In this document: one piece after another, positions 8,587-18,241 of the stretch
Position numbering within the stretch: position 1 is the stretch's first letter
Layout: each line of letters opens with the position of its first letter
Origin: Flavisolibacter amylovorans
GTDB taxonomy: Bacteria; Bacteroidota; Bacteroidia; Chitinophagales; Chitinophagaceae
Assembly: GCF_039541815.1 (NCBI RefSeq)
Contig: NZ_BAABGY010000016.1
Location: forward strand, 434,001-498,000
Length of the DNA stretch: 64,000 nucleotides
Direction: 5' to 3'
Program-made: the position numbers and the translations under genes
The notes under the pieces: generated by a model
Seen by the model: the letters and a program-made list of their open reading frames with translations, nothing else
Databases searched by the model: none
What the model was told of the DNA's origin: nothing

Positions 8587-9033
8587 TTATTTATTGTCTT
8601 CCAGTTCCTGCCGGAGCGACTGCAGGGCGCTGAGGAAAGCGGCCTTGGCGTCGGGGTTGGCCATTACGAGTTTCATCAGCTTGTTCTTGTCCAGCTGCTT
8701 GATCATTTTCTGGTACTGCTCTTCCTGCACGGCAAGATCCTGCAGGTAAGGGCTCTGCGCGGCGATGCTGTTGGTGCTGAAGTCGCCCAGGTTGCCGAAG
8801 CGAAGCGTTTCGGTGCGGGTAGAGCCTTCCTCCGTTTCGAAGTCGACGTCCACCTCCGGCTTGAAGTGCGCAAATACCTCCTCGATCGTTTTGAGGTCAT
8901 ACACGGCTTCGGGCTTTACCGGGGCGTCCTGGGTGAGCTGCTGTACAAAAAGCGTTCGGTTCTGTGCCAGGTTGGTAATCGCTTCCGAGGCGTCCTGCGG
9001 CACGTCATTGCCTCCTACTCCATACTGATACAT
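8587..9033 (-). CDS. tssB: T6SS sheath protein TssB
   Basis: A 148-residue TssB (VipA) small sheath subunit. I choose ATG at 9031-9033 (MYQYGVGGNDV): the frame stays open further upstream to 9261, but that extension is basic, unlike TssB, and would cover the probable regulatory spacer. The core has YDLKTIEEVFAHFKPEVDVDF and TLRFGNLGDFS, and ends in a helical KMIKQLDKNKLMKLV segment, as in other TssB proteins. First gene of the tssBC-hcp-vgrG-EF run, with a 202-bp spacer after clpV. Confidence 0.9.
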   Translation of the reverse strand: MYQYGVGGNDVPQDASEAITNLAQNRTLFVQQLTQDAPVKPEAVYDLKTIEEVFAHFKPEVDVDFETEEGSTRTETLRFGNLGDFSTNSIAAQSPYLQDLAVQEEQYQKMIKQLDKNKLMKLVMANPDAKAAFLSALQSLRQELEDNK

Positions 9034-9166
9034 AAGGGGTTGTTTTGGTATTTGAATAATGGGGGGTTCTTGAGGTGTACTGGATGCCCCCGGAGTGAAC
9101 AATCTTCTCAAGTATGAAAATAAACTCTTAAGTGACACGTAACAAGAATTTAGGTAAGTTCTTGAG

Positions 9167-9188
9167 AAAAATACCCGCTTTTGGGTAT
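9167..9188 (-). promoter_or_regulatory. Dyad element upstream of tssB
   Basis: On the minus strand this reads ATACCC, six bases (AAAAGC), GGGTAT, then TTTT, about 135 bp before the tssB start. The same arrangement occurs at 29277-29298 upstream of the DUF4123 gene (ATACCT, GAAAGT, GGGTAT, TTTT). The two agree at nearly every position although the genome is GC-rich. The half-sites form an inverted repeat, so a dimeric regulator could bind, and the right half overlaps where a -33 box would lie. Function is inferred. Confidence 0.55.
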
Positions 9189-9235
9189 AGCTGAAACCCT
9201 TTCCCGGCGGGCGTTTCCGGCGACATCGTTCATTA

Positions 9236-11728
9236 TCAATCGATTTGCCATTGGATGACATCCTCGGCGTCGAGATGCACGCGCACCTTCGAGCCTTTTT
9301 TCACCTCACCCGATACGATGAGGCGCGAAAGCGGCCGGCGCAGGTGCGTCCGGATAACGCCCGAAATTTGCCGCGCGCCGTACTTCGGCGTGAAGTCCGT
9401 GAGCGCGATCTTCTTTTTCGCCGCTTCGTCGATCTCGAGCGAGATGGACTGCTTGTCGAGGCTCTCGAGCAGGCTCTTCATCTGGATCTCGAGGATGCGC
9501 ACCACGTTGGCCTCGGAGATCGGCGCAAACGGAACGATCTCGGTGAGGCGGGCGAGGAACTCGGGCCGGAAATGGCGGGCCATGATCTCCATCAGCTGCG
9601 ACGACTTCGGTTGCACGCCGGTATTGAACTGCTCCACGATCCACTCGCTGCCGATGTTGGACGTGAAGATGATCAGGGCGTTGGAAAAGTCGCCCTCCTT
9701 GCCGAGGCGGTCGTGCATTTTGCCCTCGTCGAGGATCTGCAGGAAGATATCGAACACGGAGGGGTGCGCTTTCTCGATCTCGTCGAACAGCACCACCGAG
9801 TAGGGCTGTGCGCGGATCTTGTTGACCAGCATGCCGCCCTCTTCGTAGCCCACGTATCCGGGAGGCGCGCCATAGAGCAGTGCCGCCGAGTGCTCCTCCT
9901 TGAACTCCGACATGTCGAAGCGGATCATGGCCTTCTCGTCGTTGAAGAGGAAGTCGGCCAGGGATTTCGTGATCTCGGTCTTGCCGGTGCCGGTGGGCCC
10001 GAGCAGGAAGAAGGAGCCGATGGGCTGACCGGGCTTGTTGAGGCCGCTGCGCGATTCCACGATGGCGTTGGAGAGCGACTTCACGGCGCCGTCCTGGCCC
10101 ACCACACGGCGCTTGATGATGTCTTCCATCTGCAGCAGCTTCTGCTGCTCCTGCGCCTGGATCTTCCCGATGGGGATGCCGGTCTTATAGGAAACTACGG
10201 CAGCGATCTCCTGCTTCGTCACTTCATTGGAGATCTCCTGGCTGAGGGCGGTGAGCTTGCTCAGCTGGTTGGCGAGATGCTGCTGCAGCGCTTCGAACTC
10301 CTCGATCGCGGCGGCGTCAGTGGCGTCCTGGAGCAGGCCGATGAGCACGGGGCTGAGGCGGTTGTGCATGGAGCGGGAGAACCAGCGGTATTCCGAAAGG
10401 CGGCCCGCGTCATCGAGCTCCGCATCGGTCTGGATGCGCTCGAACTCGGCGCTGAGGGCGATGAGCTCGTTTTGAGAGGTCTCGTTCATCATCCGGATGG
10501 CGGCCATGGTGCGGTCGAGCAGGTCGATGGCGGCGTCGGGCAGGCGGCGGTCTTTCACGTAGCGCTTCGCGAGGCGCACGCATTCGGCGAGCACATCGCG
10601 GCGTACCTGCAGGCTGTGGTGCGCCTCGTAGGCCGGCACCACTTTCTCCATCATCTTGGTAGCGGTAACGAGGTCGGGCTCCTCCACGCGCAGCGTTTCG
10701 AAGCGGCGGTTGAAGGCCTGCTCGGGCTCGATGATCTTGCGGTACTCGTCGTTGGTGCTGGCGCCGATCACGGTGATCTCGCCGCGCGCTAGCTCCGGCT
10801 TCAGCAGGTTGGCCGCACCGCCGCTGGCCGGCCCTTTCGGGTCGAGCAGGGTATGGATCTCGTCGATGAAGAGCACCGCCTTGTCGAACTGCTTGATCTC
10901 GCGGATGATGTTTTTGAGGCGGTCTTCCACCTCGCCCTTGTAGGAGGCGCCGGCGGCGAGCGCGCCCATGTCGAGCTCGAAGAGCATGGCGCCTTTGAGG
11001 TTATCGGGCACCTTGTCTTCGGCGAGGGCGAGGGCGAAGCCTTCCACGAGGGCCGTTTTACCCACGCCGGGCTCGCCGATGATGATGACGTTGGGTTTCG
11101 AGCGGCGCCCGAGGATCTCCAGCATCATGCGGGTCTCCTTGTCGCGGCCCACGATGGGGTCTACCTTGCCCTCCCGCGCCAGCGAGGTCTTGTCGACGCA
11201 GTACTTGAGCAGGGCGTTGGTGCTGCGGGCTGCTCCACCGCCTGCATCGGGGGCGCCGCCGGCTACGGCGGGCATGCCCACGGCCTGCTTGATGGAGGAG
11301 TCGTTGAGGTAGAGGTCGAGGATCTCCTTCTCGCGGAGGGGGAACGATTTGAGCTGGTCTACGGTGAACCCGACGTTGGGTTTCACCAGTGCAGCAAGGA
11401 CGCAGATCGGCGATACGTCGTCGAGCCCGAGCTTGAGGCGGATGTTGTCGGCCTCCTCCAGCACGCGGGCCACGGCATCGTCGGCGGTGATGAGCTCGGG
11501 CAGGCGGGCGGAGCGCGGGAAATCCTCCATCCGGATCTCGGCCCACTCCTGCATGTAGGAGATGTCCTTGTCGATCGACTTCAGGAAGTCGGTGAGGCCG
11601 GCCTCTTTGTGCAGGAGCCCGCGCAGCAGGTGGGGCAGCGAGAATTTCTCGGAGTAGTTCTCCCGGGCAAAGGACTGCGCGATCTGGATCGCGGTCTTGA
11701 GGGAGTCGTTCAGCGAAAGCGTCACCAT
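9236..11728 (-). CDS. tssH: T6SS sheath-recycling ATPase ClpV/TssH
   Basis: An 830-residue Clp/Hsp100 ATPase with ClpV layout: Clp-N repeats (about 1-150), AAA1 with Walker A GEPGVGKT at 218-225 and Walker B LFIDEIHT, a middle coiled region, then AAA2 with GPTGTGKTE and VVLFDEIEKAHP. A Gly/Ala-rich linker around 155-170 joins the N-domain to AAA1. ClpV extracts contracted TssBC sheath for reuse. It lies 26 bp after the ABC transporter gene and before the 202-bp spacer preceding tssB. A housekeeping ClpB is unlikely given the shorter middle domain and location. Confidence 0.9.
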   Translation of the reverse strand: MVTLSLNDSLKTAIQIAQSFARENYSEKFSLPHLLRGLLHKEAGLTDFLKSIDKDISYMQEWAEIRMEDFPRSARLPELITADDAVARVLEEADNIRLKLGLDDVSPICVLAALVKPNVGFTVDQLKSFPLREKEILDLYLNDSSIKQAVGMPAVAGGAPDAGGGAARSTNALLKYCVDKTSLAREGKVDPIVGRDKETRMMLEILGRRSKPNVIIIGEPGVGKTALVEGFALALAEDKVPDNLKGAMLFELDMGALAAGASYKGEVEDRLKNIIREIKQFDKAVLFIDEIHTLLDPKGPASGGAANLLKPELARGEITVIGASTNDEYRKIIEPEQAFNRRFETLRVEEPDLVTATKMMEKVVPAYEAHHSLQVRRDVLAECVRLAKRYVKDRRLPDAAIDLLDRTMAAIRMMNETSQNELIALSAEFERIQTDAELDDAGRLSEYRWFSRSMHNRLSPVLIGLLQDATDAAAIEEFEALQQHLANQLSKLTALSQEISNEVTKQEIAAVVSYKTGIPIGKIQAQEQQKLLQMEDIIKRRVVGQDGAVKSLSNAIVESRSGLNKPGQPIGSFFLLGPTGTGKTEITKSLADFLFNDEKAMIRFDMSEFKEEHSAALLYGAPPGYVGYEEGGMLVNKIRAQPYSVVLFDEIEKAHPSVFDIFLQILDEGKMHDRLGKEGDFSNALIIFTSNIGSEWIVEQFNTGVQPKSSQLMEIMARHFRPEFLARLTEIVPFAPISEANVVRILEIQMKSLLESLDKQSISLEIDEAAKKKIALTDFTPKYGARQISGVIRTHLRRPLSRLIVSGEVKKGSKVRVHLDAEDVIQWQID

Positions 11729-11754
11729 AGTCTGTGTTTTGTGGACGGGCCCGT

Positions 11755-14220
11755 CTAACGGTTGTAGATCAGGTCGCCCGGGGTTTTGTTCAGGATCTTT
11801 TTGATGGTCATCCAGGAGATCGCGATGGAGGAGGCCAGGACCACGGCGAGGGCGATGGCGGTGTTGGCGTCCACGATCTTGAAGTAGTTGATGTCCTGCT
11901 CCACCACCATGTTCATGGTGAGGAACCGGTCGAGCAGGAGGCCGGTGGCGGAGGCGAGCACCAGCGCCAGCAGGGTCGACACCAGGATGAACATCAGGAT
12001 GATGCCCATGTAGATGCTGCGTGCCTCGCGGTCGGCCAGGCCGATGGCCTTGAAGGTGCCGATGTTCATCTTCACCTTGGAGAGGTGGCTCTTGAGCAGG
12101 TTGAAGATGAAAAGGCCTACGGCGAGCGTGCTGAATACGACCAGCAGGATGGAGATGGTGTACGTGACGTTGGAGAGGAAGTTGATGTTCTCCTTTTCCT
12201 TTACCTGGTTGATGTCGACCTCGATCAGGTAGTTGTCGCTCTGCGTGTTGAACTTTGTGAGCAGGAACTTCGAGAAGTCACGCACGCGGTCGAGGTTGTT
12301 GAAGTAAACCGAGATCTGGTCGTAATACGGATCGGAATACTGCTCCACCTCGCTGTACATATACGTCCGTACGAATTCTTCCGGCTTTGCCTGACCGGCG
12401 GCCAGTGAAACCAGCTTTTTCTGGAGGCTGTCGAGCGTGCCGTAGGTCGGGAAGGGTTCCAGGAACTGCACCTGGAACGTATACCCGGGTTTGAAGCCAA
12501 ATGTATCCGCTTCCAGGAACACTTCGGGCTGGAAGCTGCTGTAGCGGGCGTCCTTGCTGAGGAAGTCGGCGTACGCCGTCTTGATCTTGCGGGCCTTCTC
12601 CTGGTCCTTGCCGTAGTAGAACAGGAAGAAGGACTTCACGTTCTGTCCCGGGTCGAGGGTAGCGGAGTTATTGACGTACGCCTTGTAGAAATACAGCGGG
12701 TAGACGAGGTCGAGGCGGCCGGGCAGCTCCGACACGATGGTACGGATCGGGATCGGCATCGATACCGGCACCATGCGGCTTTGGCCGGCGCTGGTGTCGG
12801 CGCGCGACATCCGCATCAGGATGTGGTCGGCATCGGCAGGATAGCCATAGTCGCGCAGAAAGCGCTCCGTCACGATCACGGCCATATCGCTCTTGTTGCG
12901 GAAGCCTTCCGGCCGGCCGGCGATCACGTTCTTCGGCGCCAGCACGAACTCCTGCACGAGGCGGGCATCGCGGTCCATATCCACGCTGCGGGTCTTCGCC
13001 GGGTTATACTCTTTCTCGGCATGGTTGTACACGAACGCCACCGAGGTCACGAACGGCGTTACGCTCTGGTAGTTGAATGCCGTCTTGTTGTTCGGCGACT
13101 CGAGCACGTCCACCAGCTCCTTTACCTTTTCCTTGTCGGCGCGGAGCACCGGGATCGAGATCTTGACCCAGTTTACGAAGGCGCTGCTCATCTTCTTGTT
13201 CAGGTAGTCGAGCCCCCCGTTGGCGAAGCCGATCGCCAGGAAGGTAAAAAAGAGGATCAGGGAGAGTACCCACAGGTTCATGAACTGTCGGCCCAGGAGC
13301 ACGCGGCCCTCTTTGCGCTGGAACAGCTGCCGGTAAGTGATGCCGGTGTTGACGTTGCCCTTTCCGGCAGCCGTCTGCACCTTGTTTTCATTAGCCGCTA
13401 CATAGTAGGAGCGGAGGCGACGCTTGAAGCGCTCAATGCCGGAATCGTCCAGCCCTTCCCAGTCGGGTGCGTTGAAGATGTTGCGGTCGTGCACCTCGCC
13501 GTAGCCTTTCTCGGGCTCCTTCGTGATCACGATGATCTGGTCGGCATAGGCCACGGCCAGGTCGATGTCGTGCGACACTACGATGGCCGAGAGCCCCCCG
13601 TTGAGGTTCGACTTGATGGTGGCGAAGAGCTCGTGCGCGTTGGCCTCGTCGAGGTTGCCCGTGGGCTCGTCGCCGAAGAGCACCGTGGCCTGGTTGGTGA
13701 GCGCCCGCACAAAGGCGAGGCGCTGGCGCTGGCCGCCGGATAGGTTCACGGCGAGGGTTTCGAGGTCCACTTCGCTTTGCGGGAGCTTCACCCGCGCCAT
13801 GAGGGTCTGGGCCTCCGGCAGCACCTTGGCCTGCGCCACGTTTTCCTTGATCATCCCAGAGAGGCACACGTTCTCGTAGGCCGTGAAGTTCTCCATCAGG
13901 TTGGTGTTCTGGAAAATGAAGCTGTAGTAGCGCTTGCGTACGGTGTTCAGCTCCTGGTAGGCGCCGCGGTCCCACAGCTTCGCGATGTCGACGGGTTTGT
14001 TGCCATCGGCCGGCGTAAACGTTATGGAGCCGTCGGCCACGGTATTGTTCATGAGGCCGAGCGTCTCCAGCAGGGTACTCTTGCCGCAGCCGGAGGCGCC
14101 GAGCAGGAACACGAGCTTTCCCTGCGGGATCTCCAAGTGCTTGATCCGGAGCACGGCGTCGTCTTCCTGGCGGTTATAGGCGCAGGCGAGGTTCTCGATC
14201 GTAAAAAGGGGAGCGTTCAT
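11755..14220 (-). CDS. MacB-like ABC transporter, ATPase fused to FtsX-type permease
   Basis: An 821-residue fusion. The N-terminal ATPase has Walker A GASGCGKST at 41-49, the signature LSGGQRQ at 160-166 and Walker B LFGDEPTGNLD near 181-191. One membrane helix follows at about 316-333, then a ~350-residue extracytoplasmic region, then three helices near 695-715, 740-765 and 790-810. This 1+3 topology is that of MacB-class mechanotransmission transporters, which move substrates or signals across the periplasm rather than importing. It is embedded between tssR and tssH with gaps of 24 and 26 bp, so it is part of the operon. Such a gene is not in the T6SSiii core set I know; its role could be assembly, lipoprotein handling or self-protection. 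Confidence 0.85.
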   Translation of the reverse strand: MNAPLFTIENLACAYNRQEDDAVLRIKHLEIPQGKLVFLLGASGCGKSTLLETLGLMNNTVADGSITFTPADGNKPVDIAKLWDRGAYQELNTVRKRYYSFIFQNTNLMENFTAYENVCLSGMIKENVAQAKVLPEAQTLMARVKLPQSEVDLETLAVNLSGGQRQRLAFVRALTNQATVLFGDEPTGNLDEANAHELFATIKSNLNGGLSAIVVSHDIDLAVAYADQIIVITKEPEKGYGEVHDRNIFNAPDWEGLDDSGIERFKRRLRSYYVAANENKVQTAAGKGNVNTGITYRQLFQRKEGRVLLGRQFMNLWVLSLILFFTFLAIGFANGGLDYLNKKMSSAFVNWVKISIPVLRADKEKVKELVDVLESPNNKTAFNYQSVTPFVTSVAFVYNHAEKEYNPAKTRSVDMDRDARLVQEFVLAPKNVIAGRPEGFRNKSDMAVIVTERFLRDYGYPADADHILMRMSRADTSAGQSRMVPVSMPIPIRTIVSELPGRLDLVYPLYFYKAYVNNSATLDPGQNVKSFFLFYYGKDQEKARKIKTAYADFLSKDARYSSFQPEVFLEADTFGFKPGYTFQVQFLEPFPTYGTLDSLQKKLVSLAAGQAKPEEFVRTYMYSEVEQYSDPYYDQISVYFNNLDRVRDFSKFLLTKFNTQSDNYLIEVDINQVKEKENINFLSNVTYTISILLVVFSTLAVGLFIFNLLKSHLSKVKMNIGTFKAIGLADREARSIYMGIILMFILVSTLLALVLASATGLLLDRFLTMNMVVEQDINYFKIVDANTAIALAVVLASSIAISWMTIKKILNKTPGDLIYNR

Positions 14221-14244
14221 GCAGTGTGTGTTCTGGTGTTTTGG

Positions 14245-16638
14245 TTAGGGTAGGTTCTCCTCGTTGACCCAGTAGTACACACCCCAGGAAAGTGCCAGGC
14301 GATACTTAGGGTTACCGATGACCGAATTGATATCGTCGAACTTCGCTTTGAAGACCCTCGTGAGCTTGATGATCTCCTCATCCGGAGTAGCCTTCGGATC
14401 CAGGTAGTCGAGGATCGGCTTCTTGGTGAGCAAGGGGTTCTTGCTCGGGAGGCTGGTGGCTACTTCCATTACCTGGGCCGCGTTCCACTTCTTGTTCATG
14501 ATATTCTCCCGCGCCTTCTTCTGGTCTCCCAGGTAGGAGCCGAGAATGGTGATGAAGGTATTGACCAGCTTTTCGCGGGTCTCGCTCATATTTGTTTGGT
14601 CGTACAGCGATTTCAGGTTCTGCTGCAGGTTGATCAGTTCATCCTCCGACATGTACAGGGTCTTCGTATACACATCATTATCATACCCTTCTCTGGACAG
14701 GGTTGTATAGCCAGGGATAAAGAACTGGTAGTTATCCTTGTAAAACCGCTTGATGAGTTGCGGATCGTCTACTTTTTCGCTGATGGATTGTAAGTAGCGG
14801 ACTACGGAAGCGTCCACCTTGAAGCCTCGCTGCCCGATACCATCGAACACTGCGTTCAGCTCCACAACCTTACGCTCGATATCTGCGTCAACCACGGCAA
14901 ATGTGGAGTCCAGACTCTCGTTGATGGTTGCTGCGGAAAGTGCGCTGCCGGGAGGCGGAAAGGCCACCACACCCATGATATCGGTTGTGGTCGGGTACAC
15001 GAGCCGGAATCCATAATCACCATAAGATTCGAACTTCGGATCAATGCGCGCATTGATCAGGGCGGCCGTTCCGGCATTCAGCTTCACAGATTGCTTGCTC
15101 GCCTCCACCATCAGGCGGCGGCAAAACAAGGGGAACTGATCGTAGTCGGCGCCACGGCCTTGCGCCACCTGGAAAGTGAGCAGGTTGACCTTATTCTCGG
15201 CCGCCATCTTGATCAGGTTCTCATCTGCGTACTGGCCGGTGCTGCGGCCCTTGCCTCCACCAAGCACAACGAGCACCTTGGTTTCGTTCTTGTTCTTGGA
15301 GGCGCTCGCCAGGAGGCGTAAACCCATGTAAATTCCCTTGTTGACTGCGCGGGATGTACGTTGACATCCTGCTATCGACCCATTTTTCTTGATGAAATCG
15401 ATCACCGTCTCGGCGTCGGTATCCAATGCCTTCATCTGGGAGATATCCAGTTCACCACCCGGGCACCGGTTATCCATCTCGTCACGGTAAAGAACAGCAC
15501 CGTACTTGATGTCATTATCCGAACGGATACGTCGACGACGTTCTACAAGACGCTCGACTACGTTCTCGACCACGGAAAGGTATTCCTTCATCCCGCTGCT
15601 ACCGTCCACTACGAACACAATGTTTACTTTACGGGCGCTCGTCTTCGCATCATGTGCCTCACGTTCGATCCTGGCCGCGTCATCCACGGTCATAACCTGC
15701 TTGCCGCTTTCGTCAAGGATACTGGTTACGTATCCGGTCTTGAACACGTTATTGTCCTTGTCTTCCGAAATGATCGGCAGGCGTTTCTCGAGCGGGCTTC
15801 GTTCGCGGTCTAACGGGTCGGCGTCCCAGATCGGCGCGCCGCCTTTACCCTTTTTCCACTCGGTCGCATCCTGCTGCGAAGCGAACAGGGAAGCCTTTCC
15901 CTTTGATTTCCGCTCCGCGATCGCCGCGTCACTCATGTTAAATTCCAGGCAGACCCGATCCGCCCAGGTTACGGCGATATCGTCGCTCACCCATCCGAGC
16001 ACGTCGCTATCGATACGGTCGGGGAAAGACACGGCTCCTTTACCCACAAGTACACTTTTTCCTTCCCGCTTGTATACAAACAGGAATTGGAACATGGTGA
16101 TGCCAATATCGCTTACCTGGGTGAGTCCCGGGTCTTTGAACAGTTTTAAGCGGCCGCCCTGCTTCACGTGCACATCTGAGTTCTTGTATGATTTATCAGT
16201 CAAGATCGGCAGGACCTTCTCGGAAATCTTCCGGTTCGAGACCTGGCTACGCAGCCACAGCAGCAGTTTGGATTTGGGCGCCCAGCCGTAATCAACCGCT
16301 GTTGGTTTCAGGTCATAGCTTGCGCCACCCATCCGTTCCAGCTCGTCATATTTATACAGGTGCAGGTATTCTCCTTTCTCTTCCGTTACATAGAACTTCT
16401 CCATGAAGTCCATCGTCTTGTAGGAGCCATCTCCATTCGAATTGCTGAAGGTCTTGTTGTTCGACCGGTCGGAGCACACCACCCATACGATACCTTCATC
16501 TGTCGGGGAGTTTGGCGGCAAAATAGTGCCATTGGGCTCGTCCAAGTATCGCTTCGGCACCTTCATGATCCTCCGCTGCGCTTCGACTTCCGAAGTCACA
16601 TTTAGCAGAAGTGCTAAAAAAATAACTGCTTTCCACAT
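14245..16638 (-). CDS. tssR: T6SSiii protein TssR with VWA domain
   Basis: A 797-residue exported protein with signal peptide (residues 1-20, ending EVEA) and a von Willebrand A domain from about 337 to 530. The metal site reads D345-G-S347-S-G349, so the last Ser of the usual DxSxS is Gly. The long N-terminal half has SH3-like stretches (VWVVCSDRSNNKTFS; KFYVTEEKGEYLHLY), and the C-terminal half is helical. Length and layout match TssR of Bacteroidota, one of the proteins that replace TssJLM in T6SSiii, expected in the periplasm. It begins 11 bp after the 212-residue gene. Confidence 0.8.
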   Translation of the reverse strand: MWKAVIFLALLLNVTSEVEAQRRIMKVPKRYLDEPNGTILPPNSPTDEGIVWVVCSDRSNNKTFSNSNGDGSYKTMDFMEKFYVTEEKGEYLHLYKYDELERMGGASYDLKPTAVDYGWAPKSKLLLWLRSQVSNRKISEKVLPILTDKSYKNSDVHVKQGGRLKLFKDPGLTQVSDIGITMFQFLFVYKREGKSVLVGKGAVSFPDRIDSDVLGWVSDDIAVTWADRVCLEFNMSDAAIAERKSKGKASLFASQQDATEWKKGKGGAPIWDADPLDRERSPLEKRLPIISEDKDNNVFKTGYVTSILDESGKQVMTVDDAARIEREAHDAKTSARKVNIVFVVDGSSGMKEYLSVVENVVERLVERRRRIRSDNDIKYGAVLYRDEMDNRCPGGELDISQMKALDTDAETVIDFIKKNGSIAGCQRTSRAVNKGIYMGLRLLASASKNKNETKVLVVLGGGKGRSTGQYADENLIKMAAENKVNLLTFQVAQGRGADYDQFPLFCRRLMVEASKQSVKLNAGTAALINARIDPKFESYGDYGFRLVYPTTTDIMGVVAFPPPGSALSAATINESLDSTFAVVDADIERKVVELNAVFDGIGQRGFKVDASVVRYLQSISEKVDDPQLIKRFYKDNYQFFIPGYTTLSREGYDNDVYTKTLYMSEDELINLQQNLKSLYDQTNMSETREKLVNTFITILGSYLGDQKKARENIMNKKWNAAQVMEVATSLPSKNPLLTKKPILDYLDPKATPDEEIIKLTRVFKAKFDDINSVIGNPKYRLALSWGVYYWVNEENLP

Positions 16639-16649
16639 AGGTTACTGAC

Positions 16650-17288
16650 TTATAAACTGATGAAATGATACTGAATGCCGGACTTGAAATCGGCCCGTGC
16701 ATTCCCGAAGTCTTGCATCCCCCTGAGCGATGCCTCATAGGAGCCGGTCGCTTTCTTGGGGTAATACAGGTACACATGAATCTTCTCTTCCGGGCAGTTT
16801 GCAAACAATCCCATTCCCTTGGGTAAGAACTTGAGCAGCACACCGGACTGGCTGCTGAGCAGGTCCGTCTTAAGGAACGCTTCCGATACGAACAGGTGCA
16901 GGTTGATCTCCCGTGCATTCGCGAGGTTCTTGTCTTTGCTCAGGTGTTCGTCGATCATCTTCTTTTCCTCCCAGGTAGCCGGAAGTGGGGAAGAGCCGCT
17001 CGTTAGTCGGGACATCGCTTTGCGGGCCGAAGTGGCATTCGTGGTGATATCCGGCCGCTGCCCGTTGCTGATGTAAAAAGTAATGGCGCTGTTGTCCTTT
17101 CCGGCAGCCTCAATGGTCTTATCTACCTTGTCCATCATTTCTGAAGAGATGGAGGCCAGTTCGCTGTTGCGGCTGTTATCTACATACACAAAGTGGTAGG
17201 TGCCGGCGGCCGGCGGCTCGGGCTTATTGCGGAAGGACAGGAAAAAAGCCGATGTGAGCACGGCTGCCGTCAACAATATCTTTTTCAT
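16650..17288 (-). CDS. Exported T6SS-associated protein, TssQ candidate
   Basis: A 212-residue protein with a hydrophobic signal-like N-terminus (ILLTAAVLTSAFFLSF) and a globular remainder holding two Tyr-rich strands (YHFVYVDNSRN and IHVYLYYPKK). Family-level recognition is weak. Its place directly before tssR and after the PKD gene, with gaps of 11 and 18 bp, suggests it fills the TssQ slot, but TssQ is described as a lipoprotein and no Cys lipobox is present here. The fold segment VYVDNSRNSELASISSEM resembles a VWA-like start (D-x-S), which may mean a shared ancestry with TssR. Confidence in the name is low; confidence that it is a real gene is high. Confidence 0.6.
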   Translation of the reverse strand: MKKILLTAAVLTSAFFLSFRNKPEPPAAGTYHFVYVDNSRNSELASISSEMMDKVDKTIEAAGKDNSAITFYISNGQRPDITTNATSARKAMSRLTSGSSPLPATWEEKKMIDEHLSKDKNLANAREINLHLFVSEAFLKTDLLSSQSGVLLKFLPKGMGLFANCPEEKIHVYLYYPKKATGSYEASLRGMQDFGNARADFKSGIQYHFISL

Positions 17289-17306
17289 GTTGAATGTTTT
17301 AGTGGG

Positions 17307-18233
17307 TTATTCCGAATGTCTTACCTCGAGGGCAGTGATGCACTTGCGCTGCGGATCGCGGATCTGCTTTACCGATACGATCGTGGGCTGCATGAACATG
17401 AGGTGCTTGCAATAGCTGTTGAAGTCTTTTGTCTTCTCGCCCTTGTCGTTGAAGGTCACCTTCACGTCGTTGGGGCTGCACATGAATGCTGCCAGTGCCG
17501 TGAAGTTGGGGCGATACGCAGCTTCGCCTTTCGCGGAGATCTGCTGAAGGCGGCTCAGCACCGCACCGTCGGTCATCTCGCGCGCGGGAGGAGGGGCCGG
17601 AGTCCCGCCACCTCCGCTACCGCCACCACCGCCGGTGGGGACGACTGCATCCTTTCGTTTCACCACGATATCGAAAAGCGATTGCGCCTTCGTTTTCTCG
17701 TCCAGGGCCACGATGGTATACGGGCCCTCGTTCTGGTACGTATAGCTCACCGTCTGTCCCTGGCCGTCGATATCGAGCCCGTTCTCGCCGAACTTCCAGA
17801 CGGCGTTGGAAGCACTCGGCGACTTAAGCGTCATCGTGATCTTCTCACCCACGAACGCGACCTTCGGCCCGCTGATCGCGGCGGCAGGTACCGGGATGCC
17901 CGGGCCGGCGTCGCGCACATACACCTCCTTGGTGCTGGTTGCGCTGCCGTTTACGGTGAGCGTAACCTTGAACACGCCCGGACGGGTAAACGCATGGCTT
18001 ACCGACTGTCCGTCGCCCGTGCTGCCGTCACCAAAATCCCAGCTCCACTTGGAAGCGCCCGGAGTCTGGTCGTCGAATTGCACTTCGGCGTTCATCATCA
18101 CGCTGTCGCGCGAGGAGGTGAAGGCAACAGCGCCCAGCTCTACCCCTTTTTTCGGGCGCGTCATTTTCCAGGCAAAGATGCCGGCAACAATCAGCAGGAC
18201 GCCGGCAACAACAAATAGAAATCGTTTATCCAT
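17307..18233 (-). CDS. Membrane-anchored PKD-domain protein, TssP candidate
   Basis: A 308-residue protein with an N-terminal membrane helix (FLFVVAGVLLIVAGIFAW) and short cytoplasmic tip. A PKD domain follows with the diagnostic WSWDFGDGSTGDG at about residues 63-75, then a second PKD-like module (AVWKFGENGLDIDG). A Gly-rich linker with GGGGGSGGGG and prolines separates a C-terminal ~95-residue globular domain with two Cys. This is a bitopic periplasm-facing envelope protein, consistent with the TssP slot of T6SSiii, where the inner-membrane scaffold is rebuilt from TssN-TssR. It is spaced 8 bp from the barrel gene and 18 bp from the next. Confidence 0.65.
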   Translation of the reverse strand: MDKRFLFVVAGVLLIVAGIFAWKMTRPKKGVELGAVAFTSSRDSVMMNAEVQFDDQTPGASKWSWDFGDGSTGDGQSVSHAFTRPGVFKVTLTVNGSATSTKEVYVRDAGPGIPVPAAAISGPKVAFVGEKITMTLKSPSASNAVWKFGENGLDIDGQGQTVSYTYQNEGPYTIVALDEKTKAQSLFDIVVKRKDAVVPTGGGGGSGGGGTPAPPPAREMTDGAVLSRLQQISAKGEAAYRPNFTALAAFMCSPNDVKVTFNDKGEKTKDFNSYCKHLMFMQPTIVSVKQIRDPQRKCITALEVRHSE

Positions 18234-18241
18234 GGTAATCG

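Noticed and set aside
4847..9033. Extracellular contractile injection system or phage tail
   Set aside because: ClpV, TssB/TssC, Hcp, TssK, TssN and TssO are present and no tail-fibre, tape-measure or capsid gene is seen.
9167..9188. Sigma-54 promoter at the dyad
   Set aside because: No GG-N10-GC pair at -24/-12 spacing is present, although rpoN is in the window.
9034..9261. N-terminal extension of tssB
   Set aside because: Basic, unlike the family, and covers the conserved dyad element.
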